Source of the DNA: Deltaproteobacteria bacterium
GTDB lineage: Bacteria; Myxococcota_A; UBA796; GCA-2862545
Direction: 5' to 3'
DNA: 64,000 nucleotides
NCBI GenBank assembly: GCA_006226595.1
Contig: SBGP01000108.1
Location: forward strand, 1-64,000
Position numbers and translations under genes: made by a program. The notes under the pieces were generated by a model. It did not search any database and was not told where the DNA came from. It saw only the letters and a program-made list of their open reading frames with translations. Positions 17,519-25,153 of this stretch are shown piece by piece. The stretch's first letter is position 1. Every line of letters starts with the position of its first letter.

Positions 17519-18945
17519 TGCAGGACCAGACTCATACCCTCGATAGCCATCCGACCTCGCGGCCCCGCCGTGGCCCGGCCCTCGTCGTGGCCTGGCTTCG
17601 CGAAGAGCCCGGACGCGTCGGTGAGCGCATGCTGTTCACCGACGGACGCACCGTGGTCTTCGGCCGCGGTGGCGCCCGCCCTGACGATCCGCACCCGCGG
17701 ACGTGGCCGCTGCGCCTGCGACCCGGCCGCGTCGAAGATGGCGGTCCGTTCGAGAGCCGCACGATCTCCCGGGTTCAGGCCAGCGTGCGGCGCTCGGGTC
17801 AGGTCCTCCACGTCGAGAACCTCGGGCGCGCGACCATGTACGTCGATGGCCGCGAGGCGGCCCAGGCCGAGGTGCGACCGGGCAGCATCCTGCTCTTCGA
17901 CGGGCGCCTGGTGCTGCTCTGCGTGGATTCACCGAGTGAGCTGCCCGATCTCGGGCTCAAGCTGCATCCCTTCGGAGAACCCGACGAGCACGGCATCGTC
18001 GGCGAGTCGGAGGCGGCGTGGGAGCTTCGTCGTCAGCTCGCGTTCGTCGGACCGCGCCAGCCGCACGTGCTGGTCGTGGGCCCGTCGGGCGCAGGAAAGG
18101 AGCTCGCTGCCCGCGCGATCCACCGCCTGTCGCCGCGCGCCGAAGGCCCGCTGGTCGACCGCAATGCGGCCACGCTGCCCGAGGGCCTCGTCGACGCCGA
18201 GCTGTTCGGACACGCGCGCAACTACCCGAACCACGGAATGCCCGAGCGGCGGGGCCTGATCGGCGAGGCCGAGGGCGGCACGCTGTTCCTCGACGAGTTC
18301 GCCGAGCTGCCCCACGCCTCGCAGGCTCACCTGCTGCGCGTGCTCGACGATGGCCGCTACCAGCGCCTGGGTGAGTCTCGTCCGCGCACCGCCGACCTGC
18401 GGCTGGTCGCGGCCACCAACCGCGCGCCCGAGTCGCTCAAGCACGACCTCCGCGCGCGCCTTCGCCTGACCGTCGAGCTCGCCGGTCTCGATCAGCGCCG
18501 CGAGGACATCGCGCTGCTCCAGCGGCACCTGCTCGCCCGCATTCTCGCCAACGATGTGGGCCTCGTTGCCCAGCTCGGCGGCGAGGTTCCGGCGTTCTCC
18601 GCCGAGTTCGCAGTCGCCGCGCTCCGCCATCCTTGGACCACGCACGCGCGCGAGCTCGAGGCGTGGATCTGGCAGGCGCTGTCGACCGGCACGGCGCCGA
18701 CGCTCGAGCCGCCGCTGCCGACGCTCGGTGGCGGCACCGACGACGGTGAAGGCACGGCCTCCGTGGGCTGGGAGGCCTGGGTCGGGCGTGACCCGGCGGA
18801 CATTCCCAAGGAGGCACTCGCCAGCTGCCTTGCCGCCCACAATGGCAACCAACAGGAAGTCTGGCGAGCCCTCGGGCTCAGCAGCCGGTATGTCCTCCGG
18901 CGGCTGATCAAGAAGCACGGTCTGGCGGTCACCCGCCAGGCGTGA
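17518..18945 (+). CDS. FHA-AAA+ regulator resembling sigma54 activators but lacking GAFTGA
   Basis: This 475-residue protein has an N-terminal FHA domain (about 25-145; SRTISRVQASVRR is the phosphothreonine-binding turn), an AAA+ domain (about 160-390) with Walker A GPSGAGKE (188-195) and Walker B LFLDEF (Asp259, Glu260), and a C-terminal Fis-type helix-turn-helix (about 440-472). Where sigma54 activators have GAFTGA, it has ELFGHARNYPNHGMPERRG (228-246). It keeps an apparently working ATPase but should not contact sigma54 in the classical way. It is translationally coupled to the kinase upstream, and its FHA domain fits as reader of a threonine phosphorylated by that kinase. Confidence 0.87.
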   Translation: MQDQTHTLDSHPTSRPRRGPALVVAWLREEPGRVGERMLFTDGRTVVFGRGGARPDDPHPRTWPLRLRPGRVEDGGPFESRTISRVQASVRRSGQVLHVENLGRATMYVDGREAAQAEVRPGSILLFDGRLVLLCVDSPSELPDLGLKLHPFGEPDEHGIVGESEAAWELRRQLAFVGPRQPHVLVVGPSGAGKELAARAIHRLSPRAEGPLVDRNAATLPEGLVDAELFGHARNYPNHGMPERRGLIGEAEGGTLFLDEFAELPHASQAHLLRVLDDGRYQRLGESRPRTADLRLVAATNRAPESLKHDLRARLRLTVELAGLDQRREDIALLQRHLLARILANDVGLVAQLGGEVPAFSAEFAVAALRHPWTTHARELEAWIWQALSTGTAPTLEPPLPTLGGGTDDGEGTASVGWEAWVGRDPADIPKEALASCLAAHNGNQQEVWRALGLSSRYVLRRLIKKHGLAVTRQA

Positions 18946-18958
18946 ACAACAAGGGCGA

Positions 18959-19222
18959 CTAGAGCGGCTTGACGCGCATGGTCGACGTCGCCGCCCAGTC
19001 GAGCTCGGTGGCGATGCCCTTCTCCGCGAGGACCAGCAGGTCATCGCTGGGCAGGCTGTCGTAGGCGTCCGCGGAGCCGGGCCACGGGACCGCGGCGCCG
19101 CCCTCGGTTGCGACGCCGCCGGTGCCCCAGATGGCGACACCACCCATGCCCCAGATGCCCAGGGGGCCTTGGCCGAGGTCGACGTCCACCCGGGTGCCGT
19201 GCTCGTGCACGGTGTGGTGCAC
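18959..19222 (-). CDS. Small Gly-rich hypothetical protein
   Basis: This is an open frame of 87 codons from GTG 19222, directly after the stop of the next minus-strand gene, with the sequence GIWGMGGVAIWGTGGVATEGG and an acidic segment (SDDLLVLAEKGIATELDW). No ribosome site or known family was found, and an internal ATG at GMGG is another possible start. It is included because the frame fills the space between its neighbours and follows an upstream gene in the same direction. Confidence 0.4.
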   Translation of the reverse strand: MHHTVHEHGTRVDVDLGQGPLGIWGMGGVAIWGTGGVATEGGAAVPWPGSADAYDSLPSDDLLVLAEKGIATELDWAATSTMRVKPL

Positions 19223-19257
19223 AGTCGGAACGATCGGCCGGTCGTATCCGAGGTGGA

Positions 19258-19542
19258 CTAGCGAACCTGGCGGGTGCGTGGACTCAGTGCATCGACCAGC
19301 GCATCGACACCTTCCCGCGGCAGGCTCCAGTGCTCCGAGGCGTCCAGCGACCAGGTGAGGCTCTCTTCGTCGAACCACCACGCCTGCCGCATCAGCTCGG
19401 CGCCGCCGTCTCTTTGTTCCACGGTGTATACGATCAGCGAAGCCTCGTCGAAGCCCGCGTGGCGCTCTACGAAAGCCGCCTGTGCAAGCAGCTCTTCACG
19501 AATGGGGAGGCAGGCCAGGGCACGGTCCCGAGCACCGGTCAT
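19258..19542 (-). CDS. Small hypothetical protein
   Basis: The 94-residue product starts at ATG 19542 with a clear ribosome site on the minus strand (taggagaaac). The sequence is amphipathic and helical (REELLAQAAFVERHAGFDEA), with an aromatic centre (QAWWFDEESLTWSLDASEHW) and a basic end. No signal peptide or membrane span is seen, so it is probably cytoplasmic. I do not recognise the family. It diverges from the TetR gene 120 bases away, so the two may share control. Confidence 0.65.
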   Translation of the reverse strand: MTGARDRALACLPIREELLAQAAFVERHAGFDEASLIVYTVEQRDGGAELMRQAWWFDEESLTWSLDASEHWSLPREGVDALVDALSPRTRQVR

Positions 19543-19587
19543 TGTTTCTCCTATGCCGGTCAGGATATAGAAAGCGGGTAAGGTGCG

Positions 19588-19598
19588 CCACTCAGTGG
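19588..19598. promoter_or_regulatory. Small palindrome CCACTCAGTGG in a divergent promoter region
   Basis: An 11-base inverted repeat (five-base arms) lies midway between the divergent small gene and the TetR gene. It is a possible TetR-type operator but short enough to be chance. Confidence 0.25.
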
Positions 19599-19662
19599 AT
19601 GCCTGTCTTGCACACGGCTCACACCCCGTCACGTTACCTCCTGGCCTTGCTCTCGGAAGCTC

Positions 19663-20289
19663 ATGTCCCGGCCCATTGGAACCAAGAACCCTGACTACGA
19701 CGAGAAGCGCGCCGCGCTGGCCGACGGCGTGATGCGCGCGTTGTTCGCCGATGCGAACGTCAGCCTCCGGGGGATGGCGCAGGCCTGCGGGGTCAGTCGT
19801 CCGACGCTGGTGCACTACTTCGGAGATCGCGAGGGCGCGGTGTGCGCGGCTCTCGAGTACGCCGCGGACTTCGGCCGTGGACACGTCGAGGGCCTCGCGA
19901 GTGCGCCGCTGTCCAGTGCCCGGCTCACCCTCCGCACGGCGCTGCTCAAGCTGCTCGTCGGCTGGCGCGACTTCGGGGTGGGCAACTTCCACTACGTGGG
20001 CTTCCAGGTCGGCCTTGCGGACGGCGCGACTGGCGCCGCCTACCGCCATCACATCTTCGACCCGGTCGTCGTCGGTGTGTCGCGGCTGCTCCAGCGGCTG
20101 ATCGACGCGGGACGGCTGCGCCAGCTGGACACCCGGAGCGCGGCGCTCCAGCTGCTCGGCCCGCTGGTGATGGCGCTGATGCACCAGCACGGGCTGTGTG
20201 GACACGAAGACACGCCGCTCGCCCTCGAGCCCTTCGTCGACGACATCGTCCACACCTTCGTGCTCGCCCACGCGCTCGACGAGGCCTGA
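19663..20289 (+). CDS. TetR/AcrR-family transcriptional regulator
   Basis: This 208-residue protein has an N-terminal TetR helix-turn-helix (NVSLRGMAQACGVSRPTLVHYFGDREG, about residues 28-54) and an all-helical ligand-binding part. TetR proteins bind palindromes as dimers and release them when a small ligand binds. It lies 199 bases upstream of an acyl-CoA dehydrogenase in the same direction, and the gap contains a near match to the FadR box of Bacillus (20447-20464). This suggests control of fatty-acid oxidation with acyl-CoA as ligand. The start ATG 19663 has a ggaag site just upstream. Confidence 0.88.
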   Translation: MSRPIGTKNPDYDEKRAALADGVMRALFADANVSLRGMAQACGVSRPTLVHYFGDREGAVCAALEYAADFGRGHVEGLASAPLSSARLTLRTALLKLLVGWRDFGVGNFHYVGFQVGLADGATGAAYRHHIFDPVVVGVSRLLQRLIDAGRLRQLDTRSAALQLLGPLVMALMHQHGLCGHEDTPLALEPFVDDIVHTFVLAHALDEA

Positions 20290-20446
20290 CCTCGACGCGA
20301 GATCGCGCGCGTCGCATCGGATCCGTAGGCCCGTGGCGGCGACTGGAACGTGATCGCGGGCTTGCATGCGGACTTTGATGAAGCCCCTGATTTACACCGC
20401 ACGATGACGTCCGAAGACGGGCGCGCACACGGGTTTCTGCATACAT

Positions 20447-20464
20447 TGAATGCTTATTCATTCG
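20447..20464. promoter_or_regulatory. FadR-box-like operator upstream of the acyl-CoA dehydrogenase
   Basis: The sequence TGAATGCTTATTCATTCG contains GAATG-N6-CATTC. As I recall it, the consensus of the TetR-family FadR of Bacillus is TGAATGA-N-TA-N-TCATTCA; all but two of the defined positions agree. It lies 24 bases before the dehydrogenase ATG and downstream of a TetR-family gene. Confidence 0.55.
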
Positions 20465-20488
20465 AGACCCGTGCGTGGAGTCGCCAAC

Positions 20489-22267
20489 ATGAACACCTAC
20501 AAAGCCCCTCTCGACGACATTCGCTTCCTTCTCGAGGCCTTCGACTACAACGGCAAGATTCATGGCATTCCGCGCTTCGAGGAGTTCGACCTCGACACGG
20601 CCATGGACCTGCTCGAGGGCTACGCCAACTTCTGCGTCGAGGTGCTCGCGCCCCTCAACGCCACCGGCGACAAGGAAGGGGTGAAGTACAACCCCGAGGA
20701 CCACAGCGTCACCACCGCGCCGGGCTTCAAGGAGGCCTACGCGCAGTACGCCGAGAACGGCTTCACCGCGCTCCCGTTCCCGCAGGAGCACGGCGGCATC
20801 GGCGCGCCGGTCGTCGTGTCGACCCTCGGCTCCGAGGTCCTCATCGCGAGCAACAAGAGCTTCTCGATGTGCCCGGGCCTCACCGCCGGCCTCATCGATG
20901 CCCTCGAGGAGCACGAGGTCCACAGCGAGACCTACGCGAACGCGAACCTGCTCCCCAAGCTGATCAGCGGCGAGTGGGCCGGCACCATGTGCCTCACCGA
21001 GCCCCACTGCGGCACCGACCTCGGCCTGCTCAAGACCAAGGCCGAGCCCTACGGCGACCACTTCAAGCTCACCGGCACCAAGATCTGGATCACCTTCGGT
21101 GAGCAGGACATCACCGAGAACATCATCCACCTGGTGCTCGCGCGCCTGCCCGATGCCCCTCCGGGAATCCGCGGCATCTCCACCTTCGTGGTGCCGAAGT
21201 TCCTCGAGGACGGCAGCCGCAACCCCGTGTTCTGCGGCGGCACCGACCACAAGATGGGCATCCACGCGTCCCCGACCTGTGTGATGAACTTCGAGGACGC
21301 CGAGGGCTGGCTCGTCGGCGAGCCCCACCGCGGCATGAAGGCGATGTTCACGATGATGAACGCCGCCCGCCTCAACGTCGGCATCGAGGGCGTCGCCCTC
21401 GCCGAGGCTGCCTACCAGGCCGCGCTGTCCTTCGCGAAGGATCGCCGTCAGTCCCGCTCCCTCAACCCGGCCAAGGTCGACAAGAACGCGGCCGCCGACA
21501 ACATCCTCGTGCACCCCGACGTGCGCCGGATGCTGCTCGAGTGCAAGTCCACCAACGAGGGCCTGCGCGGTCTCGTGGCGTGGATTGCCATGTGCTACGA
21601 CCTGTCGCACCACGCGACCGACGAGGCCGAGAAGGAGAAGGCGAGCGACCTGGTCGCCCTGCTCACCCCGATCATCAAGTCCTTCGGCTCCGAGCGCGGC
21701 TTCGACAACATCAGCACCGCGATGCAGGTGATGGGCGGCGCCGGCTTCACCAGCGACTGGCCCGTCGAGCAGTTCATGCGCGACGAGCGCATCGCGATGA
21801 TCTACGAGGGCACCAACCACATCCAGGCCCTCGACCTCTGTGGCCGCAAGCTGCCCATGCACGGCGGCCGCCTGATGCGCGTGTTCGCTGGCGAGGTCAC
21901 CGAGCTCATCCGCGAGTGCGCGGACATCGAGGAACTCGCGCCCTTCGTCGCCGCGCTCAAGACCGAGTCCAAGCGCCTCAACGCGACCACCATGCAGATG
22001 GGTGCCGCGGCGATGGCCGACAACGAGGTCATCGGTGCGGTCGCGTCGAACTACCTCAACCAGTTCGCGCTCGTCACCCTCGGCTTCGTGTGGCTCAAGC
22101 AGCTCCAGGCGCTCGTGGGCCGCGACGCGGACGATACCCTTCGCAAGAGCAAGTTCCAGACCGCTCGCTACTACTTCGAGCTCGTGCTTCCCGAGGCCGA
22201 GGCGTACGCGAACAAGGTCGCGATCGGCAAGGCGCCGATGACCGACGTGGACGTCGACCTCCTGTAG
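20489..22267 (+). CDS. Acyl-CoA dehydrogenase (long, ~590-residue type)
   Basis: The 592-residue flavoprotein has the acyl-CoA dehydrogenase body: AGTMCLTEPHCGTDLG and GTKIWITFGE in the middle domain, QVMGGAGFTSDWPVEQFMRD in the C-terminal domain, and the catalytic base Glu440 in YEGTNHIQ. The extra C-terminal region of about 120 residues is typical of the larger bacterial members that oxidise acyl-CoAs in beta-oxidation. ATG 20489 is chosen because the family's N-terminus begins about there and a ggag site lies upstream. The FadR-like box just before it suggests repression when fatty acids are absent. A strong hairpin follows the stop. Confidence 0.92.
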   Translation: MNTYKAPLDDIRFLLEAFDYNGKIHGIPRFEEFDLDTAMDLLEGYANFCVEVLAPLNATGDKEGVKYNPEDHSVTTAPGFKEAYAQYAENGFTALPFPQEHGGIGAPVVVSTLGSEVLIASNKSFSMCPGLTAGLIDALEEHEVHSETYANANLLPKLISGEWAGTMCLTEPHCGTDLGLLKTKAEPYGDHFKLTGTKIWITFGEQDITENIIHLVLARLPDAPPGIRGISTFVVPKFLEDGSRNPVFCGGTDHKMGIHASPTCVMNFEDAEGWLVGEPHRGMKAMFTMMNAARLNVGIEGVALAEAAYQAALSFAKDRRQSRSLNPAKVDKNAAADNILVHPDVRRMLLECKSTNEGLRGLVAWIAMCYDLSHHATDEAEKEKASDLVALLTPIIKSFGSERGFDNISTAMQVMGGAGFTSDWPVEQFMRDERIAMIYEGTNHIQALDLCGRKLPMHGGRLMRVFAGEVTELIRECADIEELAPFVAALKTESKRLNATTMQMGAAAMADNEVIGAVASNYLNQFALVTLGFVWLKQLQALVGRDADDTLRKSKFQTARYYFELVLPEAEAYANKVAIGKAPMTDVDVDLL

Positions 22268-22290
22268 TCGCCGCGCTCGCGCTCGCTCGA

Positions 22291-22319
22291 GGCCCCGCAC
22301 GGTTCGCCGTCGCGGGGCC
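22291..22319 (+). terminator. Hairpin terminator after the acyl-CoA dehydrogenase
   Basis: The arms GGCCCCGC and GCGGGGCC enclose a second stem ACGG/CCGT with a TTCG loop, giving 12 base pairs with one bulged C. It sits between convergent genes and can serve both directions. Only a short T run follows. Confidence 0.75.
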
Positions 22320-22327
22320 TTCGTGTC

Positions 22328-22828
22328 TCAGGTGTCGAGCAGGACCTCGAGCTCCTCGTGGGCGGAGGTGCCGCAGGCATCGACCATGTCGACGATCAGC
22401 AGCATCGGCGCATCGCGGTCGAACTGGGTCTCGGCGATGAGCTGCTCGTCGTAGAAGTACTCGTCGTACAGCCGCAGCTCGAGGCCGATCACCTCGGCGG
22501 AGGCGGCGCTGCCCTTCATCGGGTCCCACAGGCTGCTCGTCTGGCCGATCTCGATGCCGTTCTGGACCAGGCGCGCGTCGAGGGTGGGCGGAGCCACCTG
22601 GCTCCCGAAGCCCGGTGCGAGGCCCGTGGTGCGCAGCGACAGGTACACGTGCGTGCCGCCCTGGGTGCCCATCGAGCGCTCGATGTGGCCGTCGATCTCG
22701 GTGAACTCGGACCAGCCGGTGCCGATGGTGATCGTGGGCTCGTATTCCGCGGCCTGATCACACTGGTTGGTGAGGGGATCGCAGGCGGTGGCGAGCAGGG
22801 CGATGAGGCAGAGGAGGGGGCGCGTCAT
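22328..22828 (-). CDS. Lipoprotein of unknown function
   Basis: The 166-residue product starts at ATG 22828 with a ggag site upstream. The signal MTRPLLCLIALLATACDPL contains a lipobox (ATAC, Cys at residue 16). The mature part is acidic and beta-rich (THVYLSLRTTGLAPGF, EVIGLELRLYDEYFYDE), perhaps an immunoglobulin-like fold; no family was recognised. It converges on the acyl-CoA dehydrogenase and diverges from the type I secretion operon, so a link with secretion is possible but unproven. Confidence 0.75.
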   Translation of the reverse strand: MTRPLLCLIALLATACDPLTNQCDQAAEYEPTITIGTGWSEFTEIDGHIERSMGTQGGTHVYLSLRTTGLAPGFGSQVAPPTLDARLVQNGIEIGQTSSLWDPMKGSAASAEVIGLELRLYDEYFYDEQLIAETQFDRDAPMLLIVDMVDACGTSAHEELEVLLDT

Positions 22829-22934
22829 GGTGTCTCCGGTTCGGCCGCCGGGGTTGCAGGGGACGTGCCAGGCGACGGACACACTGTTCATGGTGGTCCA
22901 GCCTGGCATTTGCGACGCCATCTCGCTAGATCAC

Positions 22935-22946
22935 GACATCGATGTC
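22935..22946. promoter_or_regulatory. Palindrome GACATCGATGTC upstream of the secretion operon
   Basis: A perfect 12-base palindrome lies in the divergent region before the ABC transporter gene. A second inverted repeat, CGCGTTACGCG, lies at 22985-22995, and TTGACG at 22974-22979 may be a -35 element, though its -10 partner is unclear (TATGGT at 23011 is too far). These are candidates for control sites of the operon. Confidence 0.4.
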
Positions 22947-23041
22947 GGACTCCCCCGGGGGGCGTGACAGCCTTTGACGTGAATCGCGTTACGCGAAAAG
23001 ATTGTCGCGTTATGGTCTGTAGGCCCTCTGGAGTAACCCCC

Positions 23042-25153
23042 ATGCAGATGCCCGAAGTCCCCGCCACCCCGTCGATGGAGCCGCTCGCGCTGCTGCTCCT
23101 CGAGCGCGGTGCGCACCGGGTCGACGCCGAAGCAGTCCGCCGCGTGATCGACGACGTCCGCGCGGGTCACTGGTCCGAGCAGTTCGAGGAGCTGGCGTCG
23201 GGCCTGGGCATGCATGTCCGGTGGAGCACCGGCACCGTCATCGAGGCCGCCGAGGTCGCGAGCTGGGAGCTTCCCCTGGTGACCTGTGCGCCGGATCGCT
23301 TTGGTCGCCTGCGGTGGTGGATGATCGACGGCGTGCGCTTCGGCCGTGTGCGGCTGACCCGCCTCGGCGACGGCATGGGCGCGAGCTGGCTCGGTGAGCG
23401 TGAGCTCGCGAAGCGCATCGGCCGGGAGGAGCTCGCGTGGGCCATGGTCGAGCCGATGCTCCCGGCGTCCGCGCTGCGCGCCACCGGCGACAAGACGCCG
23501 AGCCCGTGGCGTCGACTGATGGGCCTGCTGCACCTCGAGCGCCGCGACATGGCGGTGATCGTCGTCTACGGCATCATCCTCGGTGTGCTGTCGCTGGCGA
23601 CGCCGCTCGCGATGCAGGTGCTCATCAACTGGTTGGCCTTCGGCGCGCTGCTGCAGCCGGTGGTCGTGCTCGGCAGCGCCCTCTTCCTGTTCCTGGGCCT
23701 CGCCGCCGCGCTGCGCACCATGCAGCGCCTCGCGGTCGAGATGGTCCAGCGACGCATCTTCGTGCGCATGGCCGCGGACCTGAGCGGCCGCCTGTCCCGC
23801 GTGGACGTGCCCACCTTCGACCGGATCTACGGGCCCGAGCTGGTCAACCGCTTCTTCGACGTGCTCACCATCCAGAAGGCCGTGCGCACGCTGCTCCTCG
23901 ACGGACTGGCCGCGCTGCTCCAGGCGGGTGTAGGCCTGCTGGTCCTCGCGCTGTACCACCCGGTGTTGCTCGTGTTCGACCTGGTCGTCATCGGCGCCAT
24001 CGCCATCGTGTGGGGGCCGCTCGCCAAGGGCGCGGTGGCCTCGGCGGTGATCGAGTCGAAGAAGAAGTACGAGGTCGCCGGGTGGATCGAGGAGATGGCC
24101 CGTCATCCGCTGCTGTTCAAGCTCGGCGGCACCTCGATGGGTGTGGACCGCGCCGACCGCCTGACTCGGGGCTACCTCGAGGCCCGCGCCACGCACTTCT
24201 CGGTGTTCATGCGGCAGTACGTCGGCATGCAGGGCATCAGCGTGTTCGTGAGCACGACGCTGCTCGTGCTCTGCGGCTGGCTCGTGCTCGAGGGCGAGCT
24301 CACCCTCGGTCAGCTCGTCGCCGCCGAGTTCATCATGACCTCGGCGCTGCTCGGCCTCGCCAAGTTCACCGACAAGCTCGACACCACCTACGATCTTCTC
24401 GCCGCCATCGACAAGATCGGCGCGCTGGTCGACATCCCGGGGGAGCGCACGGCGGGCCTGCGCCGCAAGCCCGCCGCGGGACCGGCGACCGTCGAGCTGC
24501 GCGAGGTCGGGTTCAGCTACCCGAGCACGCCCGGTGGTGTGCGCGGCGTCGGGCTCACCCTGACCTCTGGCAGCCGCACCGCGATCTTCGGTGTGCCCGG
24601 CTCGGGCAAGAGCCTGCTCGCCGACCTCGTGCTCGGCGTCCGCGTGCCGACGCACGGGCAGGTGATCCGCGACGCCGTCGATGCGCGCCTCCTGCACCCC
24701 GAGACACTCCACCAGGACGCGGTGCTGCTGCGAGGCGCGGACCTCATCGCAGGCAGCATTCGCGACAACATCACCCTCGGTCGGCCTGGCATCGACACCG
24801 AGGAGGTCCTCGCGTGCCTCACTCGCGTCGGGCTCGACGAGGTGGTGGCCACGCTTCCCGAGGGTCTGGAGACGCGCTTGTCGCCGGAGGGCCGGCCGCT
24901 GTCCGCGGGTCAGGCTCGGGCGCTCGTGGTCGCGCGTGCGCTCGCCGGAAACCCGCGCCTGGTCATCGTCGACGGCTTCTTCGACGGGCTTGCCCACCAG
25001 GCGCGTGCGGCGCTGATGCGGCCGCTCGTTCAGGACTCTCGCTTCACCCTGCTCGTGTTCACCCAGGACGCCTCGCTCGCGCACCTCGTCGGTGCTGCGT
25101 ACGAGCTCACCGATGGAGGCCTCAGTGCCCGTCCCCGCCTCTCGACCGTCTGA
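23042..25153 (+). CDS. Type I secretion ABC transporter with degenerate ATPase site
   Basis: The 703-residue protein has an N-terminal C39-like domain (1-150) without the catalytic Cys, six predicted membrane helices (about 165-440) and an ABC ATPase domain. The P-loop GVPGSGKS (517-524) is intact, but the signature is LSAGQ (620-624), the residue after the Walker B Asp644 is Gly instead of Glu (IVDGFFDG), and the H-loop His is Gln (VFTQDAS, 675). In known ABC exporters that Glu and His drive hydrolysis. Fusion and membrane genes follow directly (HlyD, TolC), so this is the inner-membrane part of a type I secretion or related envelope machine. No RTX-like substrate gene is next to it. Confidence 0.88.
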   Translation: MQMPEVPATPSMEPLALLLLERGAHRVDAEAVRRVIDDVRAGHWSEQFEELASGLGMHVRWSTGTVIEAAEVASWELPLVTCAPDRFGRLRWWMIDGVRFGRVRLTRLGDGMGASWLGERELAKRIGREELAWAMVEPMLPASALRATGDKTPSPWRRLMGLLHLERRDMAVIVVYGIILGVLSLATPLAMQVLINWLAFGALLQPVVVLGSALFLFLGLAAALRTMQRLAVEMVQRRIFVRMAADLSGRLSRVDVPTFDRIYGPELVNRFFDVLTIQKAVRTLLLDGLAALLQAGVGLLVLALYHPVLLVFDLVVIGAIAIVWGPLAKGAVASAVIESKKKYEVAGWIEEMARHPLLFKLGGTSMGVDRADRLTRGYLEARATHFSVFMRQYVGMQGISVFVSTTLLVLCGWLVLEGELTLGQLVAAEFIMTSALLGLAKFTDKLDTTYDLLAAIDKIGALVDIPGERTAGLRRKPAAGPATVELREVGFSYPSTPGGVRGVGLTLTSGSRTAIFGVPGSGKSLLADLVLGVRVPTHGQVIRDAVDARLLHPETLHQDAVLLRGADLIAGSIRDNITLGRPGIDTEEVLACLTRVGLDEVVATLPEGLETRLSPEGRPLSAGQARALVVARALAGNPRLVIVDGFFDGLAHQARAALMRPLVQDSRFTLLVFTQDASLAHLVGAAYELTDGGLSARPRLSTV

